A stretch of DNA of 64,000 bases from DAOUKH01 sp965207995 (GTDB taxonomy: Bacteria > Chloroflexota > Dehalococcoidia > SHYB01): positions 2,108,001 through 2,172,000 of the forward strand of contig OZ242299.1 in the NCBI GenBank assembly GCA_965207995.1, read 5' to 3'. The position numbers were made by a program, and so were the translations under genes. Shown here piece by piece: positions 35,477-42,012 of this stretch. The notes under the pieces are model-generated. The model did not search any database, was not told where the DNA came from, and saw only the letters and a program-made list of their open reading frames with translations. Position 1 is the stretch's first letter, and every line of letters starts with the position of its first letter.

Positions 35477-36909
35477 TGAGCACGATCGCCTACGGGCGGG
35501 GTCTTCCCCAAGCCCACGAGGAGCACTATCAGCCGCAGGTCCTGGAGCAGACGCCCCAGGAGATAACCCGCGACGTGCTCGAGGAGACCGCGCGGGTCGG
35601 CAGCACATACAAGAAGGTAATGGCCTTCTTCGGTCTGCTGTTCGTGCTCGGCATCGTGGGCTTTGTGCTTCGGCTGGTGGACGTCGGCGGCTTTGACGAC
35701 CTCTCGCCGTGGGCCTACCTGATGGTGGCCTTCGCCTTCCTATTGACGACATGCTCGTCGGCGCCGTTGTTCTCGGTGACGCAGCGCATGCTGCGGAGTC
35801 ATTGGCGGCTGCCGATGGCCCGCGCCTCCGAGATGTTCGCGGTGGTCGGCATCCTAAGCACGTTGATGTTCATCCCGCTGATCTTCCTCCTGCCGTCGTC
35901 GGAGAGCCGGGTCAGCATTTGGTTCGAGTGGCCGGGGACGCCGTTCTGGCCGCAGCTGATCAGCGTCATCTTCCTGGCGGTGAATGGCCTGGGGATTCTC
36001 TACGCCACGCTCGTCCCCGACCTGGCGCGCGAGCGCGACCTCGGGACCGGGTTCCGCCAGGCCCTTGGCGCACGGTTGGCCTGCTACTGGAGGGGCACGC
36101 CCCGGCAGTGGAAGGTGCTCCGGGCCGGGATCGGCGTACTCGGCGCGCTGTACTTCACGAACTTGATCATGGTGCACACCATGGTCAGCTCCGACTTCGC
36201 GATGGTGCTCGTGCCCGGCTGGCGCGACGCGATCTTCCCGCCATTCCAGGCGCTGCACGGACTCCAGGCCGCGGTGGCCTCGACGATCATCGTCATGTTC
36301 CTCATCCGGAACTGCACAGGGCTACGGGAGTACATAAGCGTCGACGTCTTCTGGGGCGCCAGCAAGATCCTGCTCGCCCTCTCGCTGCTCTGGGCATACT
36401 TCTTCTTTACCGAGTTCATCATCTTCTGGTACGGACGCCAGCCGGTGGAGCAGGAGCTCCTCAAGACCTTCATGTTCAACAGCTACCGCTGGCCGTTCGT
36501 CGCCGCGGTCTTCCTCTGCTGGCTGGTCCCGTTCCTCACGCTGATCTGGAACTTCGCCCGCAAGTCGATGGTGTTCCCCACGATCGCCGCCTTCTCGGCG
36601 GTTTTGGGGGTGCTTGCCGACAAGATACGGATCTATCCAGGGGCCTTTTCCATCGCCGACGAGCACCGCGACGAGGTGTTCGCGCACACGCACCCCGAGC
36701 GTCTGAGCGAAGCGCCCGCCGCGCTGTGGCCCACCGGCCCCGACGTGCTCATGGTGATCGGGGCCATCGCGGGCGCGATCCTCATCTACATGCTGGCGAT
36801 CAAAGTCGTGCCGATGCTCTCCATCTGGGAGGTGTCGGAAGGCACGCTCTACCGGAAGCGGAAGCGCTTCCTGAAGCGCGAAATCATGGTCATGGGTAAG
36901 CCGGAGTAG
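35476..36909 (+). CDS. actC: Alternative complex III NrfD-like membrane subunit ActC
   Basis: It is a polytopic protein of 477 residues with about ten membrane helices of the NrfD/PsrC family. After a soluble lead of about 45 residues, helices start at KVMAFFGLLFVLGIVGFVL. It keeps the family segment PLFSVTQRMLRSHWRLPMARASEMFAVVG in loop form and FWGASKILLALSLLWAYFFFTEFIIFWYG later. NrfD-type subunits bind and oxidise menaquinol or ubiquinol. It overlaps ActB2 by one base and precedes a paralogue, actF, by 8 bases. Confidence 0.93.
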   Translation: MSTIAYGRGLPQAHEEHYQPQVLEQTPQEITRDVLEETARVGSTYKKVMAFFGLLFVLGIVGFVLRLVDVGGFDDLSPWAYLMVAFAFLLTTCSSAPLFSVTQRMLRSHWRLPMARASEMFAVVGILSTLMFIPLIFLLPSSESRVSIWFEWPGTPFWPQLISVIFLAVNGLGILYATLVPDLARERDLGTGFRQALGARLACYWRGTPRQWKVLRAGIGVLGALYFTNLIMVHTMVSSDFAMVLVPGWRDAIFPPFQALHGLQAAVASTIIVMFLIRNCTGLREYISVDVFWGASKILLALSLLWAYFFFTEFIIFWYGRQPVEQELLKTFMFNSYRWPFVAAVFLCWLVPFLTLIWNFARKSMVFPTIAAFSAVLGVLADKIRIYPGAFSIADEHRDEVFAHTHPERLSEAPAALWPTGPDVLMVIGAIAGAILIYMLAIKVVPMLSIWEVSEGTLYRKRKRFLKREIMVMGKPE

Positions 36910-36917
36910 CCGGAGCG

Positions 36918-38312
36918 ATGCAGGCGCGACCCGTTCTCGGCAGCACGACGCAGGAAATCGACGAGAAGATCAACCGCGATCTTCTCGGGAACCTGTTCGC
37001 GGCGCCGATGCGTTTCTGGATCGTCGTGATCTTCCTCGCTATCGTCGTCGCGACGGCAATGGGCGCGGTCGGCTACATGGTCGCCAACGGTCTGGGCACG
37101 ACGGGGCTCAACCGCCCCATCATGTGGGGCTTCTTCATCACGAACTTCGTCTTCTGGGTCGGCATCAGCCACGCCGGCGTGATGTTGTCCGCCATTCTCC
37201 GCCTCGCGCAGGCCGAGTGGCGGCGGCCCGCCACGAGAGCCGCCGAGGTCGTCACGATATTCTCGCTGTTCACGGCGGTGATCTTCCCGATTCTCCACAC
37301 GGGCCGTCCCTGGCGCACGCTCTACTGGGCGTTCCCCTACGACTTCGCCCGCGGCATCTGGCCCGACATCCGCTCGCCGCTGGTGTGGGACCCCTCGGCC
37401 ATCGGCACCTACCTCACGTCGAGCATTCTCTTCGTCTATGTGGCGCTGCTGCCCGACCTCGCCGTGGCCCGCGACCGCTCGACGGGCTGGCGGCGCCAGT
37501 TCTACAGTGTGCTGGCGTTGGGCTGGCGCGGCTATCCGAAACAGTGGCGCTTGCAGATCATCGCGGGCTTCCTTCTCTCCGCGCTGATCCTGCCGGTCTT
37601 CGTCTCGGTGCACAGCATCGTTTCGTGGGACTTCGCAGTGACGCAGAGCGTCGAGGGATTCCACTCGACGATCTTCGCGCCCTACTTCGTGATCGGGGCC
37701 GTCCACTCCGGCGTCTCCGCCGTGGTGACCGTGATGATCATCCTGCGGTGGATGTTCAAATGGGAGGACTACATACGGCCCGACCACATGGACTCGTTGG
37801 GCAGGCTGCTCCTCGTGGTGGCGACGGCCTGGTTCTATTTCCTGATGATGGAAATCCTGTTCGGCATGATCACGCTGGAAGATGCCGAGCTTGGCTACCG
37901 CCGCATGCAGTTGTTCACGTGGCCGTACTGGCCGCTGTTCATCGTGTTCATCGTGACGGCCTATTTCTTCCCGGCGCCGATGTGGCTCTTTAGAGACGTG
38001 CGGCGCAGTATGTTCTGGATGACCGTGACCACCATTTCGGTGAATATCGGGATGTGGCTGGAACGGTTCCTCATCATCGTGCCGTCGGTGGCGCGGCGTC
38101 AGCCGTTGACGTTCAACTGGAGCACCTACCACCCGAGCATCATCGAGATACTCCTGATCGTCGGCTCCTTCGCCTTCGTGGGCTTCTTGGTGCTGATGTT
38201 CTCGAAGTTCTTCCCGTTGATACCGCTATACGACATCAAGGAAGGCGAGATTCTGAGGGACGAGATCAAGGTAGGGAAGGCGGTCGTGCCGGCCACGAAG
38301 CGCGAGGAGTGA
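36918..38312 (+). CDS. actF: Alternative complex III NrfD-like membrane subunit ActF
   Basis: The 464-residue protein is a paralogue of ActC and also has about ten membrane helices. The helix 2-3 region FFITNFVFWVGISHAGVMLSAILRL resembles the quinol-site side of the NrfD family, and the loop RRPATRAAEVVTIFSLFTAV has the same pattern as the ActC loop. The C-terminal stretch LLIVGSFAFVGFLVLMFSKFFPLIPLYDIKE is typical for ActF. Two NrfD-like subunits side by side are normal for this complex. It is followed 28 bases later by actD. Confidence 0.92.
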   Translation: MQARPVLGSTTQEIDEKINRDLLGNLFAAPMRFWIVVIFLAIVVATAMGAVGYMVANGLGTTGLNRPIMWGFFITNFVFWVGISHAGVMLSAILRLAQAEWRRPATRAAEVVTIFSLFTAVIFPILHTGRPWRTLYWAFPYDFARGIWPDIRSPLVWDPSAIGTYLTSSILFVYVALLPDLAVARDRSTGWRRQFYSVLALGWRGYPKQWRLQIIAGFLLSALILPVFVSVHSIVSWDFAVTQSVEGFHSTIFAPYFVIGAVHSGVSAVVTVMIILRWMFKWEDYIRPDHMDSLGRLLLVVATAWFYFLMMEILFGMITLEDAELGYRRMQLFTWPYWPLFIVFIVTAYFFPAPMWLFRDVRRSMFWMTVTTISVNIGMWLERFLIIVPSVARRQPLTFNWSTYHPSIIEILLIVGSFAFVGFLVLMFSKFFPLIPLYDIKEGEILRDEIKVGKAVVPATKREE

Positions 38313-38340
38313 TCGCGGCCGTTCAAGAGAGGTAGAGGCT

Positions 38341-38850
38341 ATGGCGACAAAAGAAGTCCTGGGCATATTCAAGGAGGCCGAGCACGCCGCGCTGGCGACG
38401 GACCGGCTGGCGGATGCAGGCTTCCAAAACACGGACTACGAGGTGCTCACCGGCAGCCCGTACCCCGAGGGCGCCTTCGGTGAGACCATTCCCAAGCACC
38501 GCTTGTACGCCTTCCCCTTCTTCGGCGCGGCCTGCGGCTTCGCCGTCGCGATTCTGATTACGGCCGGGACGCAGGTCGCCTATCCCATCGTCACCGGTGG
38601 CAAACCGATCCTCTCGATTCCACCGATGGCGATCATCACCTACGAGGGCACCATGCTCGGCGCGATCGTCATGACCATTTTCGGCGTGCTGTTCGAGTCC
38701 CGCCTTCCCCGGCCAAGCCTGGGACTGTACGACAGCCGCATCACCGAGGGCTACATCGGCATCGCCCTGCGCTCCCCCGAGGACCGTGTCGAGGCCGCCG
38801 ACCTGGTGTTCCGCCAGTCGGGCGCCGTCGACGTCAAGCACGAGGCCTAA
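38341..38850 (+). CDS. actD: Alternative complex III subunit ActD (DUF3341)
   Basis: The product has 169 residues: a soluble N-terminal part with LGIFKEAEHAALATDRLADAGF, then two membrane helices (FFGAACGFAVAILITAGTQVAY and TYEGTMLGAIVMTIFGVLFES), and a C-terminal soluble segment. This is the known shape of DUF3341/ActD. Its role in the complex is structural; no cofactor motif is visible. It lies between actF and actE in the usual operon order. Confidence 0.92.
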   Translation: MATKEVLGIFKEAEHAALATDRLADAGFQNTDYEVLTGSPYPEGAFGETIPKHRLYAFPFFGAACGFAVAILITAGTQVAYPIVTGGKPILSIPPMAIITYEGTMLGAIVMTIFGVLFESRLPRPSLGLYDSRITEGYIGIALRSPEDRVEAADLVFRQSGAVDVKHEA

Positions 38851-38859
38851 GCTCAAACC

Positions 38860-39414
38860 GTGACCATTCTTCGGAACATACGGACGCACCGGCGGCTCGC
38901 CGCCGTCGGGCTGGTCATCGCGGCCCTGGCCGCGTTGGTGCTGACCGCCTGCGAGGGAGGGTCCTACTCGGTCGACATTTTCCCCGAGCAGCACTACCAG
39001 CAGTCCTTCAAGGCGGGCGAGCCGCCCAGGCTCCTGCCGCACCCGCTCGCGGTTCCGATCACCGGCCGCGAGATCCTCTTCGATTCGGCCACTGCCCCCT
39101 CGGTGCCCAACCCCGTTCCGAACAACGCGGACACAATGGCCCGTGCCGCGGAGGTCTTCCGCGTGAACTGCGCCATGTGCCACGGCCAGTCGGGTCGCGG
39201 TGACGGCGGAGTCGGCGACGCACTGGTGAAATACCGGTACGCCCGCCCCGCGAACCTCGGTGCGGAGGCGGTGCAGGAGAAGACGGACGGCGAGCTCTAC
39301 TGGTCGATCACCAATGGCGTTCTTGTAATGCCGCAGTTCAAGAACTTGCTTTCGGAAGAGGACCGGTGGTCGGTGATTCACTACCTCCGTACCTTTGCGC
39401 AGGAGGGGAGCTAG
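38860..39414 (+). CDS. actE: Alternative complex III monohaem cytochrome c subunit ActE
   Basis: The protein starts at GTG 38860 with a lipoprotein-like signal ending LVLTAC, so it is probably anchored by lipid. The single haem site is CAMCH followed by GQSGRGDGG, and VLVMPQFKNLLSEED offers the axial Met, as in class I cytochromes c. At 184 residues it matches ActE. It would be the exit point of electrons from the complex toward a terminal oxidase or soluble carrier. No terminal oxidase genes follow in the window. Confidence 0.93.
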   Translation: MTILRNIRTHRRLAAVGLVIAALAALVLTACEGGSYSVDIFPEQHYQQSFKAGEPPRLLPHPLAVPITGREILFDSATAPSVPNPVPNNADTMARAAEVFRVNCAMCHGQSGRGDGGVGDALVKYRYARPANLGAEAVQEKTDGELYWSITNGVLVMPQFKNLLSEEDRWSVIHYLRTFAQEGS

Positions 39415-39415
39415 C

Positions 39416-39658
39416 ATGTCGGAAGCGGTCCTTCCTCACCCCGACGAGCCTGACGGCGACAGTCCCGGCGGCGTCAGCCGGCGCGGATTTCTTGGGCTCG
39501 TCGGTGTCGGCGCCGCAGGCCTCGGCCTGCTCGGTTTCCTCGGCCTGCGGCGCTCCGGCGACCGGCGGAGAAACGTGGCCCGGATGCTCGGCGTCCGTGA
39601 GGACTCGCTTCTGATGCCCAGGGACGAGGATATCGGCCGCCTCCTCGGCGACCGCTAA
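39416..39658 (+). CDS. Small twin-arginine-type signal protein at the end of the ACIII operon
   Basis: ATG 39416 follows AGGAGGGGAG at 39401-39410 and lies 1 base after the actE stop, so it is surely co-expressed. The 80-residue product has an acidic start, then SRRGFLGLVGVGAAGLGLLGFLGL, a twin-arginine-like signal with a hydrophobic helix, then a basic and acidic tail of 30 residues without Cys or His. I do not recognise a family. It may be a tail-anchored or Tat-inserted small subunit of the complex. Confidence 0.75.
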   Translation: MSEAVLPHPDEPDGDSPGGVSRRGFLGLVGVGAAGLGLLGFLGLRRSGDRRRNVARMLGVREDSLLMPRDEDIGRLLGDR

Positions 39659-39670
39659 CGCCCTTTGTGT

Positions 39671-39698
39671 TTGACAGGCCCCAGGGGTGGGATACAAT
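39671..39698 (+). promoter_or_regulatory. Sigma-70-type promoter of cysH-cysC
   Basis: TTGACA at 39671-39676, a 16-base spacer, and TACAAT at 39693-39698. It lies just after the ACIII operon and about 190 bases before cysH. Confidence 0.7.
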
Positions 39699-39703
39699 GA
39701 AAA

Positions 39704-39890
39704 GGCTAGGGCTCAGGGAAGTGAACGAAGTTGGCCGGTGGGGTTCCCGCTTGCGATTCCGTAACGTCTGTACCTGTTAGAGCAGCCTGACCGCGGCCGG
39801 GATTCCACACCGCCGCCGAAGGCTGTATTTTTTTGCCATCGCGCACCACCCCCTCAAGACGAGACGGCGCAGCCGCGCAGAAAGACAGCT
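39704..39890 (+). other. Long untranslated leader of cysH, possibly structured RNA
   Basis: From the predicted transcription start to ATG 39891 about 185 bases carry no credible reading frame. GGC-GCTC near 39704-39715 can pair with GAGC-GCC near 39782-39789, enclosing further short helices (gggaa with ttccc, taac with gtta). The layout suggests a multi-branch RNA. I cannot match it to a known riboswitch class such as the SAM families. Confidence 0.4.
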
Positions 39891-40643
39891 ATGCCCGCCC
39901 GACCCAATCTGAGCTTCACGACGAAAGACCTTCGCGCCCTCTCCGACGGCTTCGAAGATCAAGCTCCCGCCGACATCCTCCGCTGGGCGTTTGAGACCTT
40001 CGGGGACCGTGTCGCGCTGGCGATGAGCTTCGGGGGCGCTTCCGGGGCGGTGATCCTCGACATGGCCGTCAAGATCAACCCCGCTCTCACGGTCTATTAC
40101 CTCGACACTGACTTCCTCTTCCCCGAGACGTACGCCTACGTGGAAGAGGTGAAGGAGCGCTACGGCATCGAGCCGGTCGCCTACAAGTCCGAGTTCACGC
40201 CGGACGAGCAGGCAGGCCTCTTCGGATCCGAGTTGTGGCGCACCGACCCCGACCTCTGCTGCGACCTCCGCAAAGTCCGGCCCAACGCCCGCGCGATCGA
40301 GGGGCTAGACGCCTGGATCTCCGGCATCCGCCGCGACCAGACACAGACCCGCGAGCGCGTCGGGCTCGTCGAACGCGACGCGAACTTCGACCTCGTCAAG
40401 ATCAATCCCGTTGCCCACTGGACGAACACCGACATCTGGGGCTACGTGATGGACAACAAGCTGGCGTACAACGTGCTGCTCGACCGGGGCTACAAGAGCA
40501 TCGGCTGCACACATTGCACACGGCCCGTAGGCGAGACCGCCGACGAGCGCGATGGGCGATGGGCCGGGAGCGACAAGGTCGAGTGCGGCCTGCACGTCAA
40601 GCGGGAGCGAAAGACCACCACGCTAAGGAGACCCATTGGATAA
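39891..40643 (+). CDS. cysH: Assimilatory adenylyl-sulfate (APS) reductase
   Basis: The 250-residue protein has the adenylate-binding fold of the PAPS/APS reductase family (ALAMSFGGASGAVILDM), the Arg-rich WISGIRRDQTQTR motif and the catalytic Cys in ECGLH near the C-terminus (C232). Two Cys pairs, CC at 123-124 and CTHC at 206-209, bind a [4Fe-4S] cluster, which marks the APS-using type rather than the cluster-free PAPS reductase. It reduces activated sulfate to sulfite with thioredoxin. It overlaps the APS kinase gene by 8 bases. No ATP sulfurylase gene is seen nearby. Confidence 0.93.
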   Translation: MPARPNLSFTTKDLRALSDGFEDQAPADILRWAFETFGDRVALAMSFGGASGAVILDMAVKINPALTVYYLDTDFLFPETYAYVEEVKERYGIEPVAYKSEFTPDEQAGLFGSELWRTDPDLCCDLRKVRPNARAIEGLDAWISGIRRDQTQTRERVGLVERDANFDLVKINPVAHWTNTDIWGYVMDNKLAYNVLLDRGYKSIGCTHCTRPVGETADERDGRWAGSDKVECGLHVKRERKTTTLRRPIG

Positions 40644-41169
40644 GGGATTCACGGTCTGGTTCACCGGCCTCTCCGGGGCGGGCAAGAGCACCCTGGCCGA
40701 GGCATTGGCGCCGATCCTGCGCGAGCGGGGCCACAAGGTAGAAATCCTCGACGGCGATGTCGTCCGCACCAATCTCAGCAAGGGACTCGGGTTCAGCAAA
40801 GAGGACCGCGACACCAACATCCGGCGCATCGGCTTCGTCTGCGACCTGCTGAGCCGCAACGGCGTGGTCGCGATCGCCGCCGCGATCTCCCCGTACAAGG
40901 AGATTCGGGACGAAGTACGCTCGACGATCGACCATTTCGTCGAGGTCTACGTGGAATGCGCGATCGACACGCTGGCGGAGCGCGACGTGAAGGGTCTCTA
41001 CAAGAAGGCTCTGGCCGGCGAGATCAAGAACTTCACCGGCGTCTCCGATCCCTACGAGGCTCCTGAAAAGCCTGAGGTGCAGGTAAACTCCGGCACGCAG
41101 AGCGAAGAGGAAAGCTTGGGCGCGATCCTCTCCAAGCTGGAGTCGATGGGCCTGACCGCCCCGGCGTAG
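40636..41169 (+). CDS. cysC: Adenylylsulfate kinase
   Basis: TTG 40636 is the start, supported by AAGGAG at 40625-40630. The product of 177 residues has the P-loop GLSGAGKS (11-18), then DGDVVRTNLSKGLGFSKEDRDTNIRRIGFV, which contains the APS-binding and lid residues, and ISPYKEIRDEVR. It phosphorylates APS to PAPS. Coexistence with an APS-type reductase means that PAPS is probably made for sulfotransfer rather than for reduction, or that the reductase accepts both. That reading is inference. Confidence 0.93.
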   Translation: MDKGFTVWFTGLSGAGKSTLAEALAPILRERGHKVEILDGDVVRTNLSKGLGFSKEDRDTNIRRIGFVCDLLSRNGVVAIAAAISPYKEIRDEVRSTIDHFVEVYVECAIDTLAERDVKGLYKKALAGEIKNFTGVSDPYEAPEKPEVQVNSGTQSEEESLGAILSKLESMGLTAPA

Positions 41170-41204
41170 CGCCCGCGCCCGAGGGCCATATCCGGGGAGA
41201 CGCC

Positions 41205-41999
41205 ATGAGCAACGACGAAATTCTGGTCGACCGGCAAGGCCGTGTCGAAGTCATCACCCTGAACCGCCCCGACAAGCGCAACGCTTGGACGAACAGCATG
41301 ATGCTCAGCGCTTGGGCGGCGATCCGTAAGGCGGGCGAGGACCCGGAGGTCCGGGCGATCGTGATCACAGGCGCCGGCTCGGCCTTTTCCTCGGGCGCCG
41401 ACGTCGACGAGTTCAAGGCCGCCTACGAAATGTCGAAGGCGACAGGCGTGCATCGGGCGGCCCTCGACCACATGAAGCTCGAAGAATTCGCCGTTGAAAT
41501 CCGGCGCGTCCGGAAGCCGATCATCGCCGCGATCAACGGTGCGGCCGTCGGGCTTGGGTTCAGCGTGCCGCTCGCCGCCGACATCCGCATCGCCTCCGAG
41601 AAGGCGCGCCTGGGCGCCATCTTCTTGCGCATGGCCCTCGGCCCGGAGTTCGGCTCAAGCTACAATCTCACCCGCCTGGTGGGCATCGCCAAGGCGTGCG
41701 AGCTCGTCTTCACCGCCCGGATCATCGACGCTCAGGAGGCCAAGGAGATCGGCCTGGTGAACCACGTCGTGCCCCACGACGAGCTCATGCCCTTCACCAT
41801 GGAGATGGCCCAGACGATGGCAAAGATGCCGGCGCAGGCGCTCTCGTTCGCCAAGGACGTGCTCTACAACGGCCTGGATGCCCCGCACGTGCCGCAGATT
41901 CACACCGAGACGCTGTCGAACCAGATCGGCCGCCAGCACGCCGACCACGAAGAGGGCATCCTGGCCTTCCTCGAGAAGCGCGAGCCCAACTGGGGCTAG
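41205..41999 (+). CDS. Enoyl-CoA hydratase/isomerase (crotonase family)
   Basis: It is a 264-residue crotonase-fold protein. VITLNRPDKRNAW opens the fold, AIVITGAGSAFSSGADVDEF gives the first oxyanion-hole strand, and AAINGAAVGLGFSVPLAADIRIASEKARLGAIFLRMALGPEFGS the second, with Glu available in GPEFGS as one catalytic acid. The usual first catalytic Glu near AVGLGF is replaced by a hydrophobic residue, so hydratase activity is not assured; isomerase or other crotonase chemistry is possible. It is 35 bases from cysC and convergent with the ClpB-like gene, 13 bases apart. Confidence 0.88.
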   Translation: MSNDEILVDRQGRVEVITLNRPDKRNAWTNSMMLSAWAAIRKAGEDPEVRAIVITGAGSAFSSGADVDEFKAAYEMSKATGVHRAALDHMKLEEFAVEIRRVRKPIIAAINGAAVGLGFSVPLAADIRIASEKARLGAIFLRMALGPEFGSSYNLTRLVGIAKACELVFTARIIDAQEAKEIGLVNHVVPHDELMPFTMEMAQTMAKMPAQALSFAKDVLYNGLDAPHVPQIHTETLSNQIGRQHADHEEGILAFLEKREPNWG

Positions 42000-42012
42000 G
42001 CGGTCTCCGCGG

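Noticed and set aside
33569..35752. 727-residue minus-strand reading frame opposite actB1 and actB2
   Set aside because: It is antisense to two well-supported genes, has no recognisable domain and reflects the lack of stop codons in high-GC DNA.
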